A stretch of DNA of 64,000 nucleotides from an uncultured Tolumonas sp. (lineage in GTDB: Bacteria; Pseudomonadota; Gammaproteobacteria; Enterobacterales; Aeromonadaceae): the NCBI RefSeq assembly GCF_963556105.2, contig NZ_OY829945.1, positions 1,000,524 through 1,064,523 on the forward strand, given 5' to 3'. Both the position numbers and the translations under genes were made by a program. Under the pieces are notes generated by a model. The model saw only the letters and a program-made list of their open reading frames with translations. It had not been told where the DNA came from and searched no databases. How positions within the stretch are numbered: the stretch's first letter is position 1; each line of letters begins with the position of its first letter. Below, piece after piece: positions 35,686 through 43,348 of this stretch.

Positions 35686-36195
35686 TTATTCTCCCTGTAA
35701 CGCGGCCACACAACGGTTGACCACAGTGGTTAAATCACCATCAATATTGACATGATAAACATCGGATTCTTCGGCGTTCGGTTCTTCTAATGCGTCAAAC
35801 TGGCTTTTTAGCAAACCAGAGGGCATAAAATGACCGGCCCGCGCCATCATTCTGGCTTCGATTAATTCGTAGCTACCATGCAGGTAAATAAAACGCATGG
35901 TTGGGTTGCCTTCGCGTAGGCGGTCTCGATACCGACGTTTCAATGCAGAACAGACAATGATACCGGTCTCGTTTTTATGGCACAGGCTATAAGCTGCATC
36001 ACTGAGACGCTCCAGCCATGGCGCACGATCATCGTCATTGAGCGGGTTACCACCGGCCATTTTCTGAATATTGGCGCGCGGATGCAGATCGTCGCCATCG
36101 ATAAACTTTGCATTTATTGCGCGACTCAAAGCTGCGCCAACGGATGATTTACCACATCCGGATACTCCCATCAGAATAATGCTCTGTCCTGCCAT
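35686..36195 (-). CDS. gntK: Gluconokinase
   Basis: Phosphorylates gluconate to 6-phosphogluconate with ATP, feeding Edd. The 169-residue protein has a P-loop ILMGVSGCGKSSVG, DGDDLHPRANIQKMAGG in the substrate site, and CSALKRRYRDRLR. The length is typical of thermoresistant GntK (175). It heads the gntK-edd-eda operon and faces gntT across a region with two GntR operators. Confidence 0.95.
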   Translation of the reverse strand: MAGQSIILMGVSGCGKSSVGAALSRAINAKFIDGDDLHPRANIQKMAGGNPLNDDDRAPWLERLSDAAYSLCHKNETGIIVCSALKRRYRDRLREGNPTMRFIYLHGSYELIEARMMARAGHFMPSGLLKSQFDALEEPNAEESDVYHVNIDGDLTTVVNRCVAALQGE

Positions 36196-36253
36196 AATTT
36201 GACCTCAGTCCCAAATTTGATAATTGCCAGTGGTTGATGGTTTTTACTTTATC

Positions 36254-36283
36254 ATGTTACCGGTATCATGTTACCGGTAACAA
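36254..36283. promoter_or_regulatory. Two overlapping GntR operators between gntK and gntT
   Basis: ATGTTACCGGTATCAT (36254-36269) and ATGTTACCGGTAACAA (36268-36283) both match the palindromic ATGTTACCGGTAACAT form of GntR operators, with one mismatch each. Their starts are 14 bases apart. They lie 59 bases from gntK and about 160 bases from gntT, so one bound repressor array could control both directions. Confidence 0.85.
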
Positions 36284-36342
36284 GTTGATTTGTGAAGCGC
36301 GCCACAAATTGAAACCGAACCATCACCCTAAGAGAGACAACT

Positions 36343-36450
36343 ATGTTTGCAGCCACCTTCATTATGCCAATATCACCACCGCTGTGCATCCTGAGCTCTA
36401 ATTCAGTGTGTTCAATCAGCGCGTTTACAGGAGTTTCATCATGCCATTAA
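36343..36450 (+). CDS. Possible short upstream ORF overlapping the gntT start
   Basis: A 35-codon ORF (MFAATFIMPISPPLCILSS and onward) with AAGAGAGA about six bases before ATG. Its stop (TAA, 36448-36450) lies ten bases inside gntT, which starts at 36441. The arrangement would allow translational coupling or a leader-peptide role. No homology is recognised and it could be fortuitous. Confidence 0.35.
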   Translation: MFAATFIMPISPPLCILSSNSVCSISAFTGVSSCH

Positions 36451-37757
36451 TCATTGTTGCTGTTGGGGTAGCGCTGCTGCTCTTATTGATGTTGCGTTTT
36501 AAATTAAATGGATTTTTATCGCTGATCTTAGTAGCACTGGCGGTGGGGTTATTAGAAGGAATGCCGATTGCTAAAGTAATGGCATCGGTTAAAACCGGTG
36601 TCGGTGGCACATTAGGCAGTTTGGCACTGGTGCTGGCATTTGGTGCCATGCTGGGTAAATTAATGGCGGACAGCGGTGGCGCACAACGTATTGCTACCAC
36701 GCTGATTGCCTGGTTTGGTGTGAAGCGGATTCAATGGGCGGTGGTGATCACCGGGTTTGTGGTCGGTTTTGCACTGTTTTATGAAGTGGGCTTCGTGTTG
36801 ATGATTCCACTGGTGTTTACCATTGCTGCATCCGCCCGTATTCCGTTGTTATATATTGGTGTGCCGATGGCGGCCGCTTTGTCTGTGACCCACGGCTTCT
36901 TGCCACCACACCCAGGCCCAACCGCAATTGCGGCTGTGTATGGCGCGGATATGGGCAAAACGCTGCTGTACGGCATTATTCTGGCTGTGCCAACCGTTAT
37001 TATCGCAGGCCCGCTGTTTGCGATGACACTGAAAAAAATGGATAAACCAATTCCAACCGGTTTGTACAATCCAAAAGTATTCTCAGAAGCAGAAATGCCT
37101 GGCTTTGGTGTCAGCGTATTTACGGCGTTGATTCCAGTGATTCTGATGGCAGTACAAGCGATTGCCAAAATGACACTGCCAGCAGGCTCTGTAATTTTGG
37201 GTTATACCGGTTTCTTTGGTGACCCGGTGATTGCGACTATGCTGTCGGTATTAGTGGCGATTTACACGTTTGGTTTGCAACGTGGCAAAGAGATGAAAGA
37301 GGTAATGACCACAATTACCGAATCAATCAGTGCGATTGCGATGATTATTCTGGTTATCGGTGGTGGTGGTGCATTTAAACAAGTGCTGGTGGATAGCGGC
37401 GTTGATAAATACATTGCTGCCATGATGCACGGCAGTGGAATTTCTCCGCTGGTATTGGCGTGGGGGGTGGCTTCTGCACTGCGCTTGGCGTTAGGTTCTG
37501 CTACGGTTGCGGCGATGACTACCGCAGGTATCGTGGCACCGATTATTGCGACTACCGGTGTCAGCCCTGAGCTAATGGTCATTGCCACCGGTGCCGGCAG
37601 CGTGATTTTCTCTCATGTGAACGATCCTGGATTTTGGATCTTCAAAGAGTACTTCAACCTGTCTATTCCGGAAACTTTCAAATCCTGGTCAATTCTGGAA
37701 ACCCTGATTGCACTTTGTGGTCTGGCTGGCACGCTGATTTTGAGCAATATGATCTAA
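36441..37757 (+). CDS. gntT: High-affinity gluconate:H+ symporter
   Basis: Imports gluconate across the inner membrane. The 438-residue protein equals E. coli GntT in length and follows it closely (MPLIIVAVGVALLLLLMLRF, GVGGTLGSLALVLAFGAML, GFALFYEVGFVLM, SVTHGFLPPHPGPTAIA, FSHVNDPGFWIFKEYFNL). About 12-14 hydrophobic segments are visible. AGGAG precedes ATG. The frame is open 11 codons upstream. Divergent from gntK with shared GntR operators, so it should be induced by gluconate. Confidence 0.95.
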   Translation: MPLIIVAVGVALLLLLMLRFKLNGFLSLILVALAVGLLEGMPIAKVMASVKTGVGGTLGSLALVLAFGAMLGKLMADSGGAQRIATTLIAWFGVKRIQWAVVITGFVVGFALFYEVGFVLMIPLVFTIAASARIPLLYIGVPMAAALSVTHGFLPPHPGPTAIAAVYGADMGKTLLYGIILAVPTVIIAGPLFAMTLKKMDKPIPTGLYNPKVFSEAEMPGFGVSVFTALIPVILMAVQAIAKMTLPAGSVILGYTGFFGDPVIATMLSVLVAIYTFGLQRGKEMKEVMTTITESISAIAMIILVIGGGGAFKQVLVDSGVDKYIAAMMHGSGISPLVLAWGVASALRLALGSATVAAMTTAGIVAPIIATTGVSPELMVIATGAGSVIFSHVNDPGFWIFKEYFNLSIPETFKSWSILETLIALCGLAGTLILSNMI

Positions 37758-37772
37758 TTTACGGCATATTTT

Positions 37773-37803
37773 GGAGCATCTCAGGTGGATGCTCCTTCTC
37801 TTG
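37773..37803 (+). terminator. Intrinsic terminator of gntT
   Basis: GGAGCATC and GATGCTCC pair around a 7-base loop, followed by the pyrimidine run TTCTCTTGCTT. The T-run is imperfect. Confidence 0.65.
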
Positions 37804-37804
37804 C

Positions 37805-37833
37805 TTGACCCGCACCGGTTCTGCCAATACGCT
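37805..37833 (+). promoter_or_regulatory. Sigma-70-type promoter before the TerC-CBS gene
   Basis: TTGACC (37805-37810) and TACGCT (37828-37833) are spaced by 17 bases. A 190-base leader would follow, containing the short ORF at 37865. Confidence 0.5.
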
Positions 37834-37864
37834 AGAGCCGTCTGGTTAACCAATGAGGCCATTT

Positions 37865-38038
37865 ATGGACGATAGCAGTCGCCACTCTGACTACTATTCA
37901 GCTAAGTTTTGTTTTTTTTGTTCTTTTCCCCGCTATTCAGGTGTTTCAGCCATCGAGTCTGAATTACCGTCAGATGCCGATCATCTGTCTGTAAAACTGA
38001 GCGCTTATTCTGCCAATCCGGAGGCGCAAAATGTTTGA
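37865..38038 (+). CDS. Possible small upstream ORF overlapping the TerC-CBS start
   Basis: A 57-codon ORF ([20 protein letters not shown] and onward) with GAGG six bases before ATG and a promoter candidate upstream. It ends eight bases inside the next gene, so coupling is possible. An ATG four codons earlier is in frame. It has no recognised family. A small ORF (yoaL) is, to my recollection, known before E. coli yoaE, but I could not compare the sequences. A U-rich tract lies inside it. Confidence 0.4.
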   Translation: MDDSSRHSDYYSAKFCFFCSFPRYSGVSAIESELPSDADHLSVKLSAYSANPEAQNV

Positions 38039-39581
38039 ATGGATGATGGATCCCACCGCATGGTTGGGCTTATTAACGCTGGTTGTGCTTGAGATCATTC
38101 TCGGCATCGACAACTTGTTATTTATTGCCATATTGGCGGAAAAACTTCCCCCTGAGCAACGAGATCGGGCCCGTTATTATGGTCTGGCGTTAGCATTGTT
38201 AATGCGCTTTGGCCTGTTGGCCAGCCTGTCGCATATGGTGAGTTTTACCCAACCCTTATTCACGATCTGGTCACTGCCCTTATCCGGGCGCGATCTGATC
38301 TTGCTGATTGGCGGCTTTTTCCTGCTGTTTAAAGCAACCCGCGAATTACACGGCCGCATTGAAGGCGTATTGCATAGCGACGATAAGAAAATTGTGTATC
38401 TGGGCTTTTGGGTCGTAGTGACACAGATTGTTGTGTTAGATGCCGTCTTTTCGCTGGATGCCGTTATTACGGCTGTTGGGATGTCCGATCATCTGACCGT
38501 CATGATGCTGGCCGTCACCATCGCGATCGCTATCATGATGTGGGCCAGCAAACCACTGACCCTGTTTATCAACCGTCATCCGACGCTGGTGATCCTGTGT
38601 CTGGGTTTCCTGCTGATGATTGGTTTTAGCCTGATGGCCGATGGTCTGGGTTTCCATGTACCAAAAGGTTACCTATATGCTGCTATTGGTTTCTCGATAC
38701 TGATCGAATTCTTCAATCAGCTGGCGCGGGCTAATCACGAAAAACTGTTTAAAGGTAAGATCCGTCGTCGTGAACGCACCGCCGAGATGGTTATGAGTTT
38801 GTTGGGGGCAAAACAAGAAACCTCGACCCATCAGGATGATGAGCCAACCCATGTATCGAAACGTCCGGATGCCGTGTTCAGTGAAGAAGAAAAAGACATG
38901 GTTTCGCGTGTACTGCAACTGTCATCGCTGCCAATTCGTGCCGTGATGACAGTGCGTCGTGATATTGAAATGCTGGATTTAACATCGCCACAGCAGGATA
39001 TTTTGCAGTTACTGGCACAGACGCCCCATTCACGCTTGGTTGTCACGCGCGACAATAACCGTGATGCACCACTGGGCATTATTCGTAAACGGGATGTGCT
39101 GGCGCAATTGCTGGAAGATAAAAGTCTGCGGATAGAATCATTGATCCAGCCAGCGTTGTGTTTACCGGAAACCATCTCGGTATTGAATGCGTTGGAACAA
39201 TTCCGTCTGGCGAAAAATTATCTGGCGTTTGTGGTTGATGAATTCGGTAATTTTGAAGGGCTGGTGTCGATCCGCGATATTATGGAAGAGATCGCCGGTA
39301 AGTTACCGGAAACCGGTGAAGAGTCGGAATATGTCATGTTGGCACCCGGCAGTTACCGTGTCAGTGGTGATATGTTACTGACCGAATTACAACGTGAGCT
39401 GGCGTTTCCGGCGGCGGCGACCGAACACTATCATACGGTGGCAGGTTGGTTGCTGGAATGGCTGCAACGTCTGCCAACAATCGATGAAGTGATTGAATAT
39501 GAAGGCTGGCAAATCACCGTGACAGATATTCGAGCACACCGTATTGAATCGGTTTGGCTCACGCGTCAACCAACAGAATAA
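38031..39581 (+). CDS. TerC-family membrane protein with CBS and CorC/HlyC domains (YoaE/YegH type)
   Basis: A 516-residue protein. Residues 1-235 are a TerC domain with about seven membrane segments and acidic motifs ([39 protein letters not shown]), which in relatives relate to metal ion or membrane protein handling. A cytoplasmic part follows: two CBS modules (about 300-425, [37 protein letters not shown]) and a CorC/HlyC transporter-associated domain (about 435-510). This layout matches E. coli YoaE and YegH. The transported ion is not established. GGAGGCG lies before ATG. Confidence 0.9.
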   Translation: MFEWMMDPTAWLGLLTLVVLEIILGIDNLLFIAILAEKLPPEQRDRARYYGLALALLMRFGLLASLSHMVSFTQPLFTIWSLPLSGRDLILLIGGFFLLFKATRELHGRIEGVLHSDDKKIVYLGFWVVVTQIVVLDAVFSLDAVITAVGMSDHLTVMMLAVTIAIAIMMWASKPLTLFINRHPTLVILCLGFLLMIGFSLMADGLGFHVPKGYLYAAIGFSILIEFFNQLARANHEKLFKGKIRRRERTAEMVMSLLGAKQETSTHQDDEPTHVSKRPDAVFSEEEKDMVSRVLQLSSLPIRAVMTVRRDIEMLDLTSPQQDILQLLAQTPHSRLVVTRDNNRDAPLGIIRKRDVLAQLLEDKSLRIESLIQPALCLPETISVLNALEQFRLAKNYLAFVVDEFGNFEGLVSIRDIMEEIAGKLPETGEESEYVMLAPGSYRVSGDMLLTELQRELAFPAAATEHYHTVAGWLLEWLQRLPTIDEVIEYEGWQITVTDIRAHRIESVWLTRQPTE

Positions 39582-39600
39582 AAACAGCAAACTTGGAATA

Positions 39601-41373
39601 ATGATGATGCAACTAATGCAACGCTGGCAACAAGCCAGTCAATATCTGGCCGATTGGCGTGATAGTTTGCTGGCAGCTGAAACATCTCTGCAGCAGCACG
39701 ACAAAGCTTATAGCTGGCGGGCATGGTCACTGCCCACGCTATTGGCGTTATTGTTTGCACTGCAAAACCCACTGCTATTCGGTATGGCGCCGGCTTACGA
39801 CGCCTCATTGTTCGCGACAATGGGCAAAATGTGGGCCGACGGCGGCGTGATATATCGGGATATGATCGATATTAAAGGGCCGGTTATTTTCCTGTTGGAT
39901 GCGGTGGGGTATGCCATTGGTGGTTTCCAGGGCATCTGGTTGTTGGAAACAGTGCTGCTGATCTGGGGGCTGAATGCACTCTATCGCACGCTGGCCCTAT
40001 GGGGCATTGCACCGTTAAGTCGATTGACCGGTATGTTGGCGTGGATGTTTTTGTACGCCTACCGTTATTACTACGGCAACATGACGGAAGACTACACGTT
40101 CTGCTTTAGTCTGATCGCGCAGTATTATTTTGTCCGTATGTTATTGGCGACACAATTCCGCTGGCAAGATGCAGTGATCCCAGCCGTAACGTTTGGTTTG
40201 ATTGCTATGTTACGTATGAATAATGCGGCCATGTGGTGCGGCTATTATCTGGCGTTGTTTGTTTACTGGGCATGGCAACGCCGTTGGTTGGATGCACTCA
40301 AGCTGACCATCAGTGGTGTGGCTGGTTTACTGTGCGTCACCTTGCCGCTGCTGGCTTATTTTGTCTGGCACGGTGTGTTAGCTGATTTCTGGTTTTACTC
40401 GTTTGGTATCTTCTTTGGTAACAGCTACGGAAATGGCCACTCGTTGATGGTGGGTTTCCTCGGGTTGGCGAGAACGGGTTTGCTGATTTTGTTGCCTGTC
40501 TTCATTGGTTTGGTATGGCAGCAACTGCGTCAGCCGGAAAATAAGCGTCCGTGGGGCGCTTTGTTAGGCATGCAATTGAGCGGTATTGTGCTGGGTATTG
40601 TGGCTAACTCGGTGTCGGGTCATACCTACGAACACTATGAGATCCTGTTCTTCAGCTTTGCCATATTATTGCTACCGATAGTTATTCAGGCTGCTCGTAA
40701 TGGTGGTTTGGCGGGCCAGATTGGTTGTCGTCACATACAACGAGCCGGTTGTGTGACTTTGCTGATCTTGCTGGGTTATTTGCTGGCACAACACATTATC
40801 TTTACCTGGTCACGATTTGAGTCACCCATTCCTAAGCTGACTCATGAGCTATTGGTGAGTTTCGCTGCAGGTAGCATCGCTGCGATCTTGCTGGTGGGCG
40901 CGTGGTTTATCACCCGTAGTCGTCAGTTATATTTACCGGCTATGTCGTTGTTAGTTGCGCTGGTTGTCTTGATGGTGGTCTTGCCAATTGGGCGAGGATT
41001 AACGAAAGGCCGTCCGTTTGATGATGTTTCTGCACAAATGGTCGATTATGTTCGCCAACACTCCGGTTATAACGATCTGTTGTGGGTGGATGGTGTGATC
41101 CCACAATATTATGTTTGGACCGAACGTCGTCCGGCTTCAGCATATTTATATTTTGATAACGTTACACCGCCTTATGACGTTCGGGCGAGAATGATGGATG
41201 ATCTGAAGCGCAATCAACCGAAATTCATCATTGTGAATTTGAAGCGAATGGAAAAAGTGCAGGGTGGAAAAGATAAAGACAGCACACCGTCATTTATCGC
41301 GTATTACAACTACATTAATGAAGCCTATCAGCCGGTATCGCCTGAACTGCCAAGGTTATATCAGCGAAAATAA
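39601..41373 (+). CDS. Multi-pass membrane protein, GT39/ArnT-like glycosyltransferase
   Basis: A 590-residue protein with about 11-12 hydrophobic segments. Near the first segment it has APAYDASLFATMGKMWADGG and YRDMIDIKGPVIFLLDAVGY, the acidic loop pattern of the lipid-linked sugar transferases of the GT39/GT83 class (Asp residues after the first helix). The C-terminal part is periplasmic and begins near RGLTKGRPFDD. Donor and acceptor are unknown. ATG at 39601 is chosen as first of ATGATGATG after GGAAT; the frame runs upstream into the previous gene. It lies 19 bases from the TerC-CBS gene, probably in one transcript. Confidence 0.78.
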   Translation: MMMQLMQRWQQASQYLADWRDSLLAAETSLQQHDKAYSWRAWSLPTLLALLFALQNPLLFGMAPAYDASLFATMGKMWADGGVIYRDMIDIKGPVIFLLDAVGYAIGGFQGIWLLETVLLIWGLNALYRTLALWGIAPLSRLTGMLAWMFLYAYRYYYGNMTEDYTFCFSLIAQYYFVRMLLATQFRWQDAVIPAVTFGLIAMLRMNNAAMWCGYYLALFVYWAWQRRWLDALKLTISGVAGLLCVTLPLLAYFVWHGVLADFWFYSFGIFFGNSYGNGHSLMVGFLGLARTGLLILLPVFIGLVWQQLRQPENKRPWGALLGMQLSGIVLGIVANSVSGHTYEHYEILFFSFAILLLPIVIQAARNGGLAGQIGCRHIQRAGCVTLLILLGYLLAQHIIFTWSRFESPIPKLTHELLVSFAAGSIAAILLVGAWFITRSRQLYLPAMSLLVALVVLMVVLPIGRGLTKGRPFDDVSAQMVDYVRQHSGYNDLLWVDGVIPQYYVWTERRPASAYLYFDNVTPPYDVRARMMDDLKRNQPKFIIVNLKRMEKVQGGKDKDSTPSFIAYYNYINEAYQPVSPELPRLYQRK

Positions 41374-41467
41374 CTTGAGTTCGGTTAAATTTATATCGGT
41401 GAGCTTATGCCTAGAGCATTTATATAATATAGATGGGTGAGGTTATGAAAAGGACTTATATGGAAAT

Positions 41468-41556
41468 CATTTATCACATTTCAGCTAACTGAAATTTTTC
41501 CCATTTACTCATGTCTGTGATCTTATACTTTTCTTTATATATGAAGAAAAATAATG
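41468..41556 (+). mobile_element. Remnant of an ISAs1-type 5' end in opposite orientation
   Basis: This stretch, including TGTGATCTTATACTTTTCTT and ATGAAGAAAAAT, is about 80-85% identical by eye to the minus strand of 42688-42778, the leader and start region of the decayed ISAs1 transposase. Similarity stops just after an ATG at 41554. It thus looks like the left-over start of a second copy. The remaining bases between 41374 and 41640 show no gene. Confidence 0.65.
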
Positions 41557-41638
41557 CAGGTTAAAAATCGCATCAATGATAAAAACCATATTGAATTGAA
41601 TCTAAATTTGGGATCAATTTAATGACTAGAAATTAAGT

Positions 41639-41696
41639 AAAGTAAAAATCCGCCTTCTATGAAGGCGGATTTTTACTTTAGCGCCCCATAGGGGCG
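41639..41696. terminator. Strong bidirectional hairpin plus second hairpin
   Basis: AAAGTAAAAATCCGCCTTC and its exact complement flank TAT (41639-41679), a perfect 19-bp stem with A- and T-rich ends, so it works as terminator in both directions. CGCCCC-ATA-GGGGCG (41682-41696) follows. It closes the glycosyltransferase-like transcription unit and lies just outside the ISAs1 left end. Confidence 0.8.
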
Positions 41697-41723
41697 TACT
41701 TGGCTCTTACCCTTAGGCCTTCG

Positions 41724-42814
41724 CAGGGCAAGATTACGAAAGCCCTTGCCCCGCAAGGACTAGTGCCAGATAGCCTGGACTAAGTGCCGCTTTTAATCGT
41801 TAACGCTTGATTCCCGCTTTCACAGTTTTCTCATTTGTCAGCAGATTCATTGCCATATGTCTGAATTCGGCTAAGTTCTCGGCAGCATCACCTCGGCGTA
41901 TCCTGCACTCATTTTCCCTCATTGTAACGTCGAGTTTCCAGTGTAATTGAACCTCGATTTGCCAATGGGCCCTGATCGCCTTGGCAAACTCTTTCGCGGT
42001 CCATTTCGCTGAACTGATGTAGTAGCGAACTGACATGGTTTTGTCCCGAATATCATCACCCTCTTGCCGAAATGAGATCGCCACTCCTAACGTTTTTAAT
42101 CCAGGCCATTCGAATGATAAATCACCAAAAACATCTCTCACTAAATGAAAACGTTGTTCGCTGCTTCCAGTTTTCTCTAGTTACCTTTCACTGCTAGCAA
42201 GTAATCAGCTTCACGTTCTAGAATGGTTTTTGCGATCTCTTTCTTACATCCCAAGGCGTCAATAGTGACAATACATCCTATTATTTCCAATAAGTTAAGT
42301 AACTCTGGGATCGCCGTTATCTCATTGGATTTAGTGGCTGTTTTAAGCTGGCCTAACACCACTTTATTGGCTGTTGATAAGGCGCTCACCATATGAATGG
42401 CACTTTGCCATCCAGCAAATAAAGCTTTTCTGAAACTGCTTTGGGTTGATCTGGCTTATCACGCGTGCAATGGTGTCATGTACAAGAATGCCATTTTCGA
42501 AATCACCGTATTTTTTAAGCCAATCCAGCCGTTCGTTTCCTAACTCGTCTATGTCCTCCCAGCTATCAGCACCAGCAATAACAGCTCAGATAGTCAGAAG
42601 CAGAATATCAAATAGTTTATGCTCTATTTTCCAGCTTTGGCGAGGGTCTTTAATGATAGAAAAGTGTTCGAATAAGTGGCCTGTTTTCATGATTTTTCTT
42701 CATAGATAAAGAAAAGTATAAGATCACAAGCATAAGTAAATAGGAAGAAATTTTAGCTAACTGAAGTATGATAAATGGTTTTCTTAAGAGTCTTGTTTTT
42801 GTGGTCTCGCCCTG
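41724..42814 (-). mobile_element. Decayed ISAs1-family insertion sequence
   Basis: The left end reads CAGGGCAAGATTACGAAA inward from 41724, the right end reads CAGGGCGAGACCACAAAA inward from 42814 on the minus strand: 14 of 18 positions agree, as for terminal inverted repeats. The flanks AGGCCTTCG and AGGACTTTCG may be a worn target duplication. The element, about 1.09 kb, is shorter than a full member because its transposase has internal deletions. Confidence 0.8.
41734..42690 (-). pseudogene. ISAs1-family transposase, broken
   Basis: The minus strand reads [20 protein letters not shown], then TGA in LLTI(stop)AVIAG, then ADSWEDIDELGNERLDWLKK and FICWMAK. The next segment, which should hold the DGKTLR catalytic motif, is missing, and reading resumes in another frame at [14 protein letters not shown]. 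After DYLLAVKGN a stop and another deletion follow; reading resumes at EQRFHLVRDVFGDLSFEWPG and continues to VKAGIKR, stop, then LKAALSPGYLALVLAGQGLS. So at least two nonsense codons and two deletions are present and one catalytic Asp is lost; the gene cannot work. Confidence 0.88.
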
Positions 42815-42833
42815 AGGACTTTCGCCTTTCAGT

Positions 42834-43184
42834 TTAGATATTCTGTAATGACAATTGATTATCATCCAGCTCGTGTTTTTCTTGGTACTTTACATATTTC
42901 TTTATCATTATTGCATTCACACCTACGGTGTCAACGCAATAACCCTTTACCCAAAAATGATTTCCTCATAACTTATGCTTTCTCAAATAGGGAAATTTAT
43001 TGAACAATCGGCTCGCTGTTCTTCCTTTCAAATGCCCCGTAACTTTAGATACTGATAGCCTAGGTGTAATTTTACCAAAAGATGTACATGGCCTTTCAAT
43101 ATACGGAAACGGCACTTAGGGGGCCAAATCATGTGATTTTGACGATACCAGGTCACATGGAATGCTTTTTTCAAATCTACTCAT
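42834..43184 (-). pseudogene. IS200/IS605-family TnpA transposase, broken
   Basis: The minus strand starts MSRFEK and, with frame changes, reads HVTWYRQNHMIWPPKCRFRI, then jumps to GHVHLLVK (the HUH metal motif), then through further shifts to RLFNKFPYLRKHKL, FWVKGYCVDTVGVNA, MIKKYVKYQEKHELDDNQLS and a stop. This is a Y1 (HUH) single-strand transposase. The part between the opening strand and HVHLLVK is deleted and there are several frameshifts, so it is dead. It abuts the ISAs1 right end with only 19 bases between. Confidence 0.82.
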
Positions 43185-43238
43185 GGATTTTCCTTATCGG
43201 TTGTGGGGACAACAGATTTGGATTTTCCATGAGTAGCA
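43179..43238. repeat. Inverted repeat covering the TnpA start codon
   Basis: CTACTCATGGA (43179-43189) and TCCATGAGTAG (43226-43236) are perfect inverted arms. The left arm contains the TnpA start codon on the minus strand. Such a hairpin could hide the start in the mRNA, as known for internal hairpins of IS200 leaders; here this is only inferred. Confidence 0.5.
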
Positions 43239-43264
43239 TCTATAGACAGAGCTGAAAAGTAGAT

Positions 43265-43287
43265 AACCACGTCCATAGGACGTGGTT
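43265..43287. repeat. Subterminal hairpin of the IS200/IS605 remnant
   Basis: AACCACGTCC-ATA-GGACGTGGTT is a perfect 10-bp stem with a 3-base loop near the upstream end of the broken transposase. IS200/IS605 elements carry such hairpins at their ends as recognition sites. It lacks a T-run, so it is not a terminator by itself. Confidence 0.65.
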
Positions 43288-43300
43288 TTCAGTTATAAAT

Positions 43301-43326
43301 AAAAAAGGGAGGCCTGTTAGCCTCCC
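43301..43326 (-). terminator. Intrinsic terminator of pntAB
   Basis: On the minus strand GGGAGGC and GCCTCCC pair around a 6-base loop and a T6 run follows, 23 bases after the pntB stop. Confidence 0.9.
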
Positions 43327-43348
43327 TCTTTGCATTCTGATGGTGCTG

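Noticed and set aside
37853-38030. yybP-ykoY-type manganese riboswitch before the TerC-CBS gene
   Set aside because: TerC relatives can have such a riboswitch, but the leader lacks its recognisable conserved core and is better explained by a short ORF.
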